This document shows, one piece after another, positions 47,783 to 59,799 of a stretch of 64,000 nucleotides of DNA. A model generated the notes under the pieces. It saw only the letters and a program-made list of their open reading frames with translations. It was not told the DNA's origin and made no database searches. The translations under genes and the position numbers were made by a program. Origin of the DNA: Schistocephalus solidus (Eukaryota > Platyhelminthes > Cestoda > Diphyllobothriidea > Diphyllobothriidae). Each line of letters starts with the position of its first letter. Position 1 is the first letter of the stretch. Location of the stretch: the NCBI GenBank assembly GCA_017591395.1, contig WEDG01004056.1:62001-126000 (forward strand), written 5' to 3'.

Positions 47783-48058
47783 TGCGTTTAGTCGTTGAAT
47801 AGCAGAGCCAGCAACAGCCACGTGGTCCACCAGCTCCCTTTGAATCTGGCTGATAACCGTCAGATTGGCAGACTGGCCAATGCGATGGCCCTTTGCTTCG
47901 GTGCCACCGATGGCCTTGGGAGACGCCGGTGCAGCGGCGGGCGCCAGGAGGTACCAGGGCACATGATGGCGAATCGCGTTCAGGTGACGAACACTCTCCT
48001 GCACTGAGAAACTCATGGCAGTGAGGAGTCGAGCCAAGGCTGTTTGAATCCTGTCAAT
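47783..48058 (-). CDS. Helical exon of the unidentified minus-strand protein
   Basis: Acceptor CTTTCTCTCCAAACGCAG with a long pyrimidine tract; donor CTAAACGCA before GTGAGTCG, both strong; 92 codons, phase 0 on both sides. It encodes IDRIQTALARLLTAMSFSVQ, ESVRHLNAIRHHVPWYLLAP, an Ala/Pro linker, and QSANLTVISQIQRELVDHVA, VAGSAIQRLNA. Two amphipathic helices flank a Pro/Ala loop. No membrane segment. I do not recognise the family. The splice sites and codon choice make it a convincing exon. Confidence 0.7.
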
Positions 48059-48295
48059 CTGCGTTTGGAGAGAAAGAGAGGCGGATGAGAGACGAAGAAC
48101 AAGTAGAGCAGTCAACAGAAATCAGAGGACCTTGTTCGAAAATTATAAGCTGGTCAGAGGGTTATACTTACGTGGTTTTTCGTATATTTAGATAAAATGT
48201 TGCAACTGTAGTTTAATCCATAAGTTAATTTGTTGTTCCTACTTCAGTATACTCTTCAAATGCTGTTAAGAGCGTTTTATACTGAAGTAGTGGAC

Positions 48296-48870
48296 AAGGA
48301 AGAAGCGGCGGCGTCAAGATATCTCCTCCGATATGGTCTCCTTAGAAGGAGCAAAAGCTTGTTGCAGGTGCGATGGGCGGGTAATATTCGAGAAAAAAAT
48401 GTTTCATGAACAGAATGTGCCAGTATGTAGGCGCATAAGAATGGGTTGTCGGTCTGTTCAATCAGTAAGAAAGTGGAACGCATTCTTTCAGCATTATGAT
48501 TTCAATGGAAGACCACAGTAATTTGGTTATATAAGAAACTTTAGGGATAGTTTATCTCGGGAGCCACAGAAGGTCACTGGAACAAGTACCAACGCTTACT
48601 GGTAGATCTCCAATTACTGTGGTTGACTGGCTCAATTAATGTCAAGACATTTGCTCCGCAATTGCATCTGTCGCTAGGAAAGGCAAGCTGGATGGAGCAC
48701 CGGAAAACCTTATACAAATCGACTAGACGAGATTTTTAGGGCATCATGAGTACACTCGTGGTCGTCTTATATGTGGAGATGCACCTGCCGAAGAAATGGA
48801 TTGCGAAAAATAACAAAATTATCGGGATCACGGCTCATGCATTACTGGTACACAAGTCTTTGGATTTTAC
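48296..48870 (+). pseudogene. Merlin-type DNA transposon transposase remnant
   Basis: Broken frames in order: RYLLRYGLLRRS (48317-48352), then in another frame CCRCDGRVIFEKK (the N-terminal Cys-x2-Cys zinc-binding stretch) with FHEQNVPVCRRIRMGCRS; near 48600 ITVVDWLN-stop-CQDICS; 48715-48790 IQID-stop-TRFLGHHEYTRGRLICGD; then about 48825 DHGSCITGTQVFGFYQ. This is the layout of Merlin/IS1016-like transposases: zinc finger, xVVDWxNxCR, the catalytic IDExxF (here the residue after ID is a stop), KYxRGRxxxG and GxWVFG. There are at least three stops and one frameshift, so it is dead. Terminal inverted repeats were not found by eye. Confidence 0.7.
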
Positions 48871-50103
48871 CAGTGTAACGTTGTACAACAGCGACATTGA
48901 TGCCTATCCTTAATCGCATAGTAGTAGCCAAATGATCAATACATTCTGAAGAATGACCAGCTTATCCGTGAGCTACTCAGGCTGGGTACGATCATAAAAC
49001 CATCAATCACCAGGAAACGTACGGTGTCCCAGCAAATCGAGAGGATTGTGTTAGACGAAAACCATTTCACTGCAATTCAGCCCAATCCTATTTATTTATT
49101 AATATATTGATTAATGTTGTTATTTAATTTGGATTTAATTCGCAATAAAGAAAACATATTTTAAAGTTGATTGAAATTTTTGCTCAGCTTCTAGTTAGGT
49201 AGGAATCACGCTAAAGTAGAACACCCATGGTAGGAATGACGATAAAGAAACACCGATAAAATCTTCCGGGGGCCAACGTGTCTCAGTTATGACATCTTAT
49301 TCATGGCCGGTGGACATGTCATTCTAAAGTTGCCATTTTTTTGCGAAACGAAAAATGGAAAGACATCGAGAGAGGAGTGGCATTATTTCCGCTCAAAGGG
49401 CGTCAACAGCCGTTACGTAAGACGTTGGGATGATAGCAGCTGATAAATCAGCATCTTAACCCCTCACTCCGAAGGGGATTTCCGTCGAAGGATTGACGCA
49501 GATTTTCATATGGTGGGTTGAGTTGTGAGACTGTTCAGGGGCGTGGTGGTTCCCCTGCTATGTGTGGCTTCCAGAAGCCATTAGGGATGCGTTCATTTCA
49601 GGGTTGCCTTAACAAGGACTGTCCAAATGGCCTGTCCTGGTGAAGGCAGCTGACGATATGGATAACGTAAGCATACCTAAAATAGCATGGAACGGGTACT
49701 TCGAAGATCGTTTTACGGGAAGGAACATGATCGTGGCGTAGAACATTTTTAGCCTATTTTCCCAGTGTATTGATTGGTTGGAGTCATCTGTGCAATGGCT
49801 TACGACAGAGCAAGGTGAACAGACAGGAGTGTGCACCTTCCTACAATCTGATTGGCGAATCGCCGCAGTCAATTCACTTTTAATATAAAGAAAGTACAGA
49901 TGAGGGCGTAAACCCATTACTCGAGTGACTTTGAGGCTCGGTGAATAACTGGACTACGTTTGAATCTTACTTTCGTCACGGCCTGTACTTATATATATAT
50001 AATGAGCCCAAAGAAGCCATGTTTGGGTGATAGTCCGTCTACAGGAGGCATAAATCCCAAACATGAACCATCATTCCTTCAGCGTGAACCGAATGCAATT
50101 TAC
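48871..50103. other. Probable intron
   Basis: AT-rich part at 49090-49180; no exon supported. Confidence 0.3.
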
Positions 50104-50178
50104 TAATACAGATAGTCCTCCTTAAGCCGTTTAGGGTCGGCCAGCAACTGCCGCAGGTCCTCCCACTCGCAAGGGAAG
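50104..50178 (-). CDS. Possible small exon, weak
   Basis: Minus strand after acceptor CTGTGTGTGTAG: CEWEDLRQLLADPKRLKEDY, charged and helical, up to a possible donor GTAAAT. It needs a phase-2 entry, whereas the neighbouring exons of this strand use phase 0, so either an exon is missing or this is chance. Upstream in the same frame, SLSDAYAMFRNFLNK (about 50195-50255) ends at a possible donor. Confidence 0.25.
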
Positions 50179-50539
50179 CTACACACACAGGTGTTGGATA
50201 GGCAACAAATTCTGACCTTGTTGAGAAAGTTACGAAACATTGCGTATGCATCGCTTAGGCTTATTCTGGGCCACCCAGAAGATAAATTACGCATTAAATT
50301 GAAAAGGCAAAGATATTCCGCCTGACTGGGTCACTTTCCCAGTCGTCAAAAAGCCTGATTAACCGCAAGTTATAAAGCTCCAGGTACGTCTGTATAGTCT
50401 AGCGACCGAGAGGTGCAAACGCTAAGTTACATCTAGGAAAGATAAGCAAGAGCACGAAGAGTATTTCGACCAGGATGCAAAAATGGCAGTAAATAAAATG
50501 CAACGTTTACTTTGGGTACATGGGTAGTACTAAAAAGGA

Positions 50540-50660
50540 AAACGGAGACTGGACTGCTTATTTCTGAATTGCTAGTCGCCATCACCTGGGGTTGGTCAAA
50601 GTTGTCTGATGACGCCCAGTAAGCTATAAACTTCGTCCCAGTTTACCTTTAAGTTTTTTG
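50540..50660. repeat. Worn family 2 fragments
   Basis: GGAGACTGGACTGCTTATTT and, facing it, TTGTCTGATGACGCCCAGTA recall minus- and plus-oriented ribozyme halves. Confidence 0.35.
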
Positions 50661-51039
50661 CGTACGCCCTTTCACAAAATGAATAGCATTTTGCCTATTT
50701 ATTAACGCCCTTTCAGGAATGCTTTCAAAGGTTCTCCAGGAATGCCATAATCGTTTTCTATTCTAGTAGCCAAAGCACAGGGTGAAGAGGAGAACGTTCC
50801 ACTTTCTTCCTTCTACAATCCTTGAAACAAAATGGACATTGATCTGCAGACACAGGAAACACAGAAGCGCTGAAATTAATTGTTTACTTCGTAGGCACAG
50901 CCCTGCTTTCGGACAAAACACCAATCGCTTATAAGTCGGTTGAGATTATAATGAGGAGTAATAGTTTACGGACTGAGCAGGAGCATGAATATCGGGCTTT
51001 CTCGGGTTTCTCATACCTTTTCATGATATGCTGCAATGG

Positions 51040-51320
51040 CGCCTTCTTAATGTGGCTTTTATGGCACTCCCACTCCATGGGATCCGAGCTAGGTGTGGTG
51101 GCACACCCAAGGGCGGCTCTGACCGCGCCAGCTACCTACGCCCTCTCCCATCTCCAGTCTTCTTGACTCTGTCATGACACCGGACTCAGGTGAGGGTAGA
51201 TGCAGCGCAAGTCTACTGCAACTTTAAACTAAATCATGCGACAGTCACCGTCCATGCACCACCCTTCCGTGGAGCATACGGTGGACATCGTCGGACTACG
51301 ATGGTCGAACTGTCAAATAT
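51040..51320 (+). repeat. Repeat family A, partial copy
   Basis: TGTGGCTTTTATGGCACTCC through CTCTCCCATCTCCAGTCTTC to GGAGCATACGGTGGACATCG, plus strand, with an internal deletion. Confidence 0.65.
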
Positions 51321-52260
51321 AATATGCTTACCCTCATTTCACTAGCCGAACATAGACCAAAATAAATACAAACTTGGAGGTCCAATTAGCACTGCATACT
51401 TAACCGAACGGTAACTATAGCCGCCCCGCGATAAGTATAGGAAATTTGACATCATGAGAGCTGCTGAATTCAGCTGTTCACAGGCTTAGCTTAGCCCAAA
51501 AGCAAAAGGCAGGTGAAATGGTGGCCTAGACTGACCAATGTCTGAAACCAGACATTGGCGATTTAACGGGAGAACAAATTGTGAATGTGTGCACGAACAG
51601 GAAACTCTCAGACCGGTCAAGCTAACAATGCTCCTTTTTATGTCGGCCCAACGAGCAGAGTGCTTGTTCTCAGACGTAGAGCGAGGCCAATACTAGTTAG
51701 CTGCCTCTCGCCACTGACAGCACGTGAGTCGACGTACTTACACACGCACACAAACGCAGGTCATCAATCCGATTTGGCACAAACAGACACCTCACGAGAG
51801 GAGGTAACCTTGATGAACTCAGATTGGTAAGCAAGTAGAGGTCTATTTTACTCCCGTTCTCGTGACTCAAGACAACCTGGCATATGAGAAAATAAGATCA
51901 TGCCATAAACTATGGTTGGTAAGAACTTCTGACAGAAAGCGTGACTTATCCAAACACCCACCGCCCAGTGATTGGGGGAAGCATCAGTGGCAGACACAAG
52001 GAGGACGAGAATAATTGTTTCTGGTCTTTTGCCACCCCACCAGACAGACAGCAGACAGGTATACCCTCGACTTCAAGCAGATCATACATAAAGGTTAATC
52101 CAACTAAAGCTTGGCGATTGAGCGCAGCTCTCCACACAGTCAGGCAGGGGACTCTGCCAAATTTCCCTCTCCCTCCTCGAAGCGGAAACAAGAACGGGAA
52201 CCGCCCTGCTCATTTAAAATAGACGGCCTTGTGGTAAACTTCAGGAAGAGTAAATACTCG
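51321..52260. other. Probable intron
   Basis: Overlapping frames at 51940-52220 on both strands have no recognisable domain. Confidence 0.3.
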
Positions 52261-52380
52261 CATGTATTAACCCTAACAGGAACCCTAGCATTAAACTTAA
52301 TTTTAAATCTTTATCTTTTCCGTACCCTAAACCTAAGCCCTACAGTTACCACGAATCCACGCCACGCCAACCCTTAGCCC
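52261..52380 (-). repeat. Telomere-like degenerate repeat block
   Basis: TTAACCCTAACAGGAACCCTAG, then TACCCTAAACCTAAGCCCTA, then CCAACCCTTAGCCC. Confidence 0.5.
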
Positions 52381-53966
52381 ACCTAAATACTTAACTCTAC
52401 TTCCCCAGTATTTGGCGCTAAGCCGCAAGCAATGTGGGGGGTCCCCTTTTCCGTGTCCTGCTCAGGCCTCAACGGAAGCCATTCAATTAGAGATTTCAAA
52501 AAGTGCTTAAATGGCTTAACCATGCTCGTGCAGTGTGCGTCACTTTTGGCGGCCCTGCTGCAAGAAACAAATTCTCAATTCTAACAAAACTAGACTTCAC
52601 CCTCTGGGATATGGACGGTAGGGAAAAAAAAATAACAGTCACAGCAAATGAAGCTATCAGAGTCCTGTTCTCGTGTTCGCACACCAAAGTACTCTGCCGG
52701 CTTAAAACCTTCTTAAGCGCTATGGTTTAGAGGCCTCAAGGTGTTGATGCAGGGAGAGAGAGAGAGAGAGGAAGGAACTGCACAGAAAAGTCATCAATCC
52801 TCCCCCTTAAGGATAAGGCGTGGTCGCTGACCAGACATTTTTCGTTGTCCTGCACGCGTGAGTTCCGCTTTTCAGTCTCTGCTCAAACACCATTTTTGCC
52901 GGAATACGCACACCCATTAGGACGCTTATTAACGCTGGAAAACCAACTTTCCAAAGAGGAGTGGGAATGAGGCTGAGTTAAGACATGATATTAGCAGTAT
53001 TGATGGGAGTGAAACAAGCAGGAGAGAAAAAAAAGGGAGAAGAGGAACAGGACAAATAGCAAAAAGGAATAGGAATCGCTGGATTAGGAGTTATAGGAGA
53101 AGAATGGGGTATGAGGAGAATGGGGAGGGGTGGAAGCTGAAGGGGGAATGGCGTGCACGCAGGTATGAGGCCGAAGTTCTACTCTGTCAACCGGTTCCCA
53201 CGCATGGGTTTAACATGCGCTGTCAGCAAACTCATGACCCTCATCGAAAATGCTGGACAAACAACGCGGTTCATACAAAACGCTACCGCAAACAGAAGGT
53301 TTGCATTTCGTTCTGCAATCAGAAGAGTCGCGTTAATGGGATCCCTAGCAGTGAATATCAAAGCTCGGCTGAAGATCTTTGTCAGAAAATCGCAAACAAC
53401 ATCCTAAAGCGTCCCCTTATAAGTGACCTCATTTCCTGAAATTATCTACTGAACTGCTGGGGAGGAGAAGCAGTCACTGCATCATGTTGTCACGGAAAAC
53501 TGGAGTAATACCTGCCTGGTTTGCTTTGTTTGGGTAGACCCCGAAGATATGTGAATCAACAAAAGGGGACAGATGGGATTGCTGAAACGTTGCAAAAAGG
53601 CCAGTGGGTATCGTCCGGTTTCTGACTTTGCTCAGGAGGCAACTCGTTGATGGTTATGCCGATAAGCATACGCGGATGTCGACGGGGACTTCTGAGGGCC
53701 AGCGACTCGAGATAAGGGATGGAGGGAGGTGGAAGCGAGACAGTAAAGTGATGCTATTTATGACCTGCTCAGTCTCCGGGCTACCATGCACGCAGAAGCA
53801 GTCAACAACAGTCTAACCCTCCCCACTACTTGGGGTCTCCGCTGCAGTCCCTTATCACAATCACTCCCGTTATCTTTGCATGCCCCAGATCCGGCGCACG
53901 AAGGCATAACAAAGGATCAGTACGATGTCGCAGTGCACGGGGTGGCAGGGGGAGATAGCGATCGAG
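52381..53966. other. Probable intron
   Basis: Short (AG)n at 52752-52770. Frames at 53104-53439 have no domain or splice support. Confidence 0.3.
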
Positions 53967-54060
53967 GTGGAGGGAGGAGGAGGAAGAGGAGGAGGAGGAG
54001 GAGGAGGAGGAGGAGGAGGAGGAGGAGGAGGAGGAGGAGGAGGACGAGGAGGAGGAGGAG

Positions 54061-54096
<36 letters not shown>

Positions 54097-54237
54097 GAGG
54101 AGGAGGAGGAGGAGGAGGGAGGAGGAGGAGGAGGAGGAGGAGGGAGGGAGGGAGGAGGAGGAGGAGGGAGGAGGAGGAGGAGGAGGAGGAGGAGGAGGAG
54201 GAGGAGGAGGAGGAGGAGGAGGAGGAGGAGGAGAGAA
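53967..54237 (+). repeat. Purine-only GGA/GAC-rich microsatellite, about 270 bp
   Basis: Mainly (GGA)n with interspersed GGACGA and GGGA variants, almost entirely purine on the plus strand apart from the GAC steps at 54040-54090. All long open frames over it are translation of the repeat. Confidence 0.95.
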
Positions 54238-54879
54238 ATGTGAGTAGACCAATGGCTGGAAAAATTAAGTCAAGGCGGGACGAAAAAGACAATGGCAATA
54301 ACAGTGTGCGAATGCGCCTTCGCTCCACTGTGCCCATCCTCGCATGACGGGGACGGCGAGCGGGCGGGGGGAAGGCGTGGTCGCAGTAGTGACGGATAAT
54401 TGGCCGACTGCGCCACACGCCACCGTCACTTCCACCCTCACACTAGGGCAAAGGTAGTACTCCCAGTTGTTGCTATTTTTACACAACTACCGTGGACTGT
54501 CGGAAAACGGCAAACCACCAACGGTAACGCCCAGCAGAGAGATTAAAACAAACGTCAACCTGATAACAACGTGCGCTTCGGTAGGAGGAGGAGGAGGCGG
54601 CAATCAAACTGAGCAGAATTCAGGCAACACATAACTTTAAGTTAACCCTCTATCTCTGCCTCTCTCTCTCTCCTTAAAGACGGAGAGCATCCGGAAAGCC
54701 CGTCAAAACGAGCAGGACGTTCAGGCTGATGGTCGTTTTTGTCTTGAGCAAGCCTTGCACACCACAACCTCAGAGACTGACTTTCATCAAAAAAGGTTGC
54801 CTCTGAGCACTAGTATAGAAAAAAAACTATTCGCTGGTGTGCAACCAGAATGTGACAGTGGATTTTAGTCCCCTTAACT

Positions 54880-56490
54880 CGCTTGGAGCAAGAAAAACAG
54901 TCCTAAAAACTAAGCCTTTCTCACAGGCCGAATCTACAATCCGTCAGCTAACCGGACGGCCAGACGGACACAGGCGCAATATTGTGAGCTAGCTAGACGC
55001 ATGGTGGCAGACAAACCCAAATCATAAAGCACTGAACAGCTTCTATCAATTATCAAAAACCTATAAATCCAACATCACCCTCAGCCGGTCGTTGCCCAGA
55101 AAGGCAACACCACTTATATTTAAGCAATAGGAGTTGCGCCAATCTACATTTACTTCGACAGAGATCCACGATCTCTATTAATTCGGGCTCACATTTCCTC
55201 AGTGCTATTTGGAGGCAAAGCTTTGCAACCTGACCAAATTATGGTATAGGGCGGAGTGTTTTCAAAATCGCATCGGATTTGGCGCATACAGGTCTACCCA
55301 AGCCGCTCCAAGAAAAGTAAGACGAAGTGAGGAGGTCTTCAAGCATTAAGCACCGCATGCAACCCTTGCCATTCTGCCTACGAACCATTTCAAATTTAAA
55401 TGGTGGCATATAGTAGCCAAACAAAGGAGCCGTGGGGATTATATCAGTATCCCGCCTAGGTGCAGAATTGGTTTTCCAATAGTTTGGACAAGCTGCTGTC
55501 CACCATTTCAACCGGTCTTTTGATACGTGTACATGGACGACACATTAGTCATGATTTAGGGACAGACTGTCAGGCTTTCAGAGACCCGCTTGACGGCAAG
55601 GTAACCGACATTCGATTCAAAGGAGAAGAAGAGATAGCCTAACAATCAGCTCCTTTTAACACTCTTGTCACAAGAAAGCCCGATGGTGGAATGAACGTTG
55701 CAGTGTCTAGAATGGCAAATAGCACAACCCAGTATGAACTTGGCTTTCGTGGGGACGCTCTTCAAAAGGGCAAAAACGCACCGCAGTGATAGACGAAGAA
55801 CGGATACCCAGAAAAACTTTATCAGCCGCTGCCTCTGCGCACACCCACGAAGAATAAACCAGAGAGAGCTAACAATAATTTGACACTCGTAACAAGGTAT
55901 TGTCTGAGAAGCAGCAGAACGCAATGGCGCAGAGCTGGGCGAGAAAACCGAGTATCCTCCGACAGCTACCATGCATACAAAAATTAAGAAGATAAAGGAC
56001 GAGTTGGACGCAAGTGAGCAGTCGGGCGTACCTTATCAAATTCCATGCCACGACTGTCCCCGTCATTACACAGGCCAGACAGGAAGACGATTCGGCTAGC
56101 GAATACTCGAGTACAAAAGAAGCGATCAAATGTCTAAAGTCGCTAAACACATACTGGACGAAGGCCAGGAGTTCAAATTGACCAGCATACTGGCGCAAAA
56201 CGGCAATTAGAAAGCACGCTAAATTCTGGAGGCGCGAATGTCGGAAACTATGTTCATCAACATCCACTCCCCTGCTATCGCTCGGTACATCCACTTCCCA
56301 TTCAAGGACACATGCCGTCACTACTCCATAATACCAATGGGGATCTTGCGGCACGAGCTCGGTCCAGTCATTGAAACGTCCTTGCCCTCCCTTATGTTTT
56401 AACTACAGAAAATTTTCATTTGTTGTTGCAATCACACAGCATCAAATAATGGACGCCTGTAAGAGGTTGAAAGCTCAGACTAATAAACCT
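54880..56490 (+). pseudogene. Penelope-like element: reverse transcriptase plus GIY-YIG endonuclease remnant
   Basis: Broken plus-strand frames. A reverse-transcriptase active-site VYMDDTLV is kept at 55527-55550 (YMDD at 55530-55541). Then FRDPLDGKVTDIRFKGEEE, and NTLVTRKPDGGMNVAVSRMA follow near 55580-55720, as in Penelope reverse transcriptases (FPDIxFTxEEE, FLDxLVxRxxxG). At 56028-56100: VPYQIPCHDCPRHYTGQTGR, the start of a GIY-YIG nuclease (YxIxCxDCxxxYxGQTGR), then RILEYKRSDQMSKVAKHILD in the right spacing. Stops interrupt at 56097 and elsewhere. After the ORF, 56441-56487 holds a worn family 3 hammerhead end (ATAATGGACGCC...GGTTGAAAGCTCAGACTAATAAACC-like), as expected for an element whose ends encode ribozymes. 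Confidence 0.75.
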
Positions 56491-57929
56491 TCTGATCCAG
56501 TGATAGAAACCTTAGCCATTTTACAACAAGAACCTGGGATTCGCATATAAGCGTCTTCATTCGTATAAAACCGCTTCTTATTCTATACCTTTTTCTATGA
56601 CCGCACGTATCCTACCTGCCTTCAAAGCTCATTTTCAGTCAACCAGTCCACTAGGATCATTACCTGAACTGGCAAAAAGTATGGCCCAGGTCCGAGTAAA
56701 ACCTCTCCTTCAGATGACGCTTTACCTTATCTGCACAACTTTTCACCGACTGAGGTCGACTTGAGAACCAATCAGGCGCTCCAGCGGTTAGGAATCAATT
56801 CCCCTTGACTTGAGTGGCAGCCAAGCATCGCTCACCTGGGGAAAAGTGCAGCCGATTTCCATCGGGTTCACTTCACGCCTCCATTTGCATACCAGGTGAG
56901 AAAATCTGCTTCTTTACAATTTTAGCGCATGTTTTCGCGATCACAAGCCCAAAAGAGCATTTAGTAATTTTTTCGTCCTCAGTAATCATCCCTAACATGT
57001 GTACTGGTTAACAAATGGCGTGGTGTAGAAATTAGGCAGGTTTGATGGTATATTCAAGGTCAGGAAGAAGTCAAACAAGGAGAAGAATAAGAACGTGGAC
57101 GAGAAAGTGGCCATCTGAAATTGAAATGGATTTACATAAATTTTAGTAAATGTTCGTCTGGTGCCTTCTGCGAGATAATTCCGGCTGTATTTTCTTTTAC
57201 GCGGGTTTGTATTCTGAAATTTTGTAAACAACACATATAATGTGGTTGTACTGTGCTTTTTTCACGTATTTGCATGTGTTCGCGTTGAGACGCGTGATTT
57301 TCGGACGTGTGAGTACAATTTGTATTGAAGATGTGCGTGATGGGTTTAGATCGGGGCCGCAAACACTACGTTCCCAACCGAGTTGTGATGTAGACGAAGA
57401 TGACCAGCCGAGACGATTAATGATTTGAATGTGCTGTCCCATAATAAACAAATTAGTACAATGTCTTTATTTCCGAGGTAACAGATGGTCGTAACGTTTG
57501 TTCCTTGTTTCCAAAAGCCCTTCCCTTTGTGAGTGGAATGAAGATATTCAAGGAGGACAAGCCAAAAGTGAAATTTGATATTGCAATGGTGATATATAAA
57601 GGGCTGAATGGTGGAATGTTCTTGATTAAAGTGCCGTTTAGTGTTAATAAGATGATTTGGGCAGGTTCTCAGGGCAGCGGGTGTTAATGAGTTTGAATCT
57701 GCATCCTGAAAATTGCTTGTCAGAGGGGGGGGAAAACTGGCAGGCTTTGAGCATTTGCAAGGCCGAGCTCCTGCACCCGATCAATGTCGTATATTTGTGG
57801 TCCAGTTTTTACGGTAGTGTACCAAGTTTGTCGACCCTATGTGAGGCGTTCAGGGGTCTCATGGTTGATCTGCAGAACTACAAGAGCAGTGTTCAGGGTT
57901 TCCTTACAACGTTGACTTCCCCACATCAA
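56491..57929. other. Probable intron
   Basis: No exon or element supported. Confidence 0.3.
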
Positions 57930-58335
57930 CAGTTTGACCATCGTAGTCCGACGATGTCCCCCTTATGCTTCACAGATGGGTGGTGCAGGGACGTTGACTG
58001 GTGCGTGAATAAGTTTTTAGTTATAGTAGACTTTCTCTGCATCTACCGCACTTTCTCTTCCCTTACCCACTTGTGCCCGGTGTCAAGACAAATTCAAGAA
58101 AAAAGCGGAGGAGGGTTAGGGCACAGGCGACTGGCACGGTTCGAGACGCTCCTGACCGTGCCACCACGTTCGCATCAAAAGTGGCTGGTGCGGCATGAGC
58201 CTACACCTACGCGTGCCACAACGCTCACCCCATTTTCAGCATTTGTCAGGGGAGCCAATTCAAAACTACCCAAGTGGCACCCTTATTTAGCCCTCATATT
58301 TGTCCAGCGCGGCCCGTTTAGGGGGCAGGACGCGC
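57930..58335 (-). repeat. Repeat family A, diverged copy
   Basis: Minus-strand copy: TTTGACCATCGTAGTCCGAC, GGGTGGTGCAGGGACGTTGA and CCGGTGTCAAGACAAATTC mark it. The 264-codon plus-strand frame (57657-58451) runs antisense through it and is not a gene. Confidence 0.6.
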
Positions 58336-58589
58336 GACCTCTGCGCAGTTTGGTAAAGGCATGTTCTGCCCCAATCTTCCCTCCATATAAGATTTTGTCG
58401 AGTGCTCGGCCAAATGGCTGGGCAGGATTCTTGAGTAGAAATTGCGTATAGGTGGACTGCTTGTAGGTACTGACGTAGGGCGATAATTTGCTGTCTTCCT
58501 ACTGTCTAACACTCGATTGCAAATTATTAAGGGGGTGTCGGCAGAGCACTTGAAAGAATGGGGTAGCCCTGTTAGGAAAATTGCCACTT

Positions 58590-58730
58590 ACAAACATGTT
58601 TAGATGCCTGCTAGATTATACGTGTAATTTCAAATCCATAGATTGGATCAGCTTACCGGCAGATGCCATATCCTCCAGAGTCTCCAGTCATTTTAGAGTA
58701 AACACCTTCAAATTTCACTGTCCAAACCAC
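58590..58730 (+). pseudogene. Possible C-terminal non-LTR ORF fragment
   Basis: FKSIDWISLPADAISSRVSS then NTFKFH resembles the WNxLPxxV...SxxxFKxxL end of such polyproteins. Weak. Confidence 0.3.
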
Positions 58731-59008
58731 ACCCCCATGGCTTCTACTATGCGCGCGTGGCTCGATGACAGACTTCATTTAAGGACTTGCAACACTGTTG
58801 TGAGCACGGCTCCGCACATTTTTTTTAAAATCATCACCCTCATTAACTAACGTTCAAGTGCAAGCCCAGGAAAACAGCTGCTGCTACCAGCGTCGCTTTC
58901 TCTACCCATCGTTCTCACGCCAAGAAACGTCTGATCCGGATTGTGAAGATGTTTTTTGCTTCATATTTACACACAGAGTGCCCCCGGAAGGCGGACGGAA
59001 GAACTAAC

Positions 59009-59167
59009 CTGGAGTTGAGGTTCCTGTAGAGTATACTCAAATTCCTCCTCGCTAGCCTTGTCCTCTGGCTCAAATTCTGCATCCAGAACAGAGTGTTCTG
59101 CATTCTCCAGACGGATCCATTCGGCCTTGTCGTCCTCCCAAAGCAGCTCCAGTTGTCTGCGAGCATT
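59009..59167 (-). CDS. Acidic coiled-coil exon of the unidentified minus-strand protein
   Basis: Acceptor TGTTACATAG and donor CTCCAG before GTTAGT on the minus strand; 53 codons, phase 0 on both sides. Sequence NARRQLELLWEDDKAEWIRL, ENAEHSVLDAEFEPEDKASE, EEFEYTLQEPQLQ: charged, strongly helical in the first half. It continues the helix of the exon at 63681-63929 in frame. Family not recognised. Confidence 0.65.
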
Positions 59168-59509
59168 CTATGTAACAGGATAATATGATTTGATAAACCA
59201 AAGTATGTGGGGGTAATCGCAATTTAAGCAGTCAGCATTTTTGCAAAACCGGAGATACACTGTCTGCCGGTAGAGGGCGCCATCGCGCGGTCTTAGTCAC
59301 ACTGACGCAGGCGTTGATTAACCCGATAGGAAGGTCGACACCGCGGTTATCACAATAACCAGGTGCAGTGGCACCAGCCAAAATCGATAATTGCAAGACC
59401 GACCAACGCACCTGATAGTAGAATTTCTAGGCCAGTCTATATCTCTCAAGGATTTTTATAATTTATAATTGTTTTGAAACGCACAACAGGAAATATTTTG
59501 TGAAATTAC

Positions 59510-59799
59510 TAATTGGGGGGCGTGGATTCATGTGATTCGGACATGACTTTTCCAGTCTGACTCCAAAAATTCATTTTTCGGATCACCTAACTCGACGTCC
59601 TTCACTTAATAATTTTAGAAATTATTTCCTTGATTATTCTCTGGAGTTCATATACCAGAAACCGCCTAGAGAACGCTGCGGGACGAACTGAGCCCCTTGT
59701 TGTTGCGTCATTCAGCAGAAGAAACATCGTTGAACCACGTGTTTAGGCTTTAAGCTGGTATCTATGTCGAGAGTACGGTATGCCACGGTATAATGTCTT

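Noticed and set aside
53786..54418. Long Arg/Gly/Glu- or Pro/Ser/Leu-rich frames on both strands
   Set aside because: They are translations of the GGA microsatellite.
57657..58451. Longest open frame in the window (264 codons, plus strand)
   Set aside because: It runs antisense through a family A repeat copy, shows no domain, and other copies do not keep the frame.
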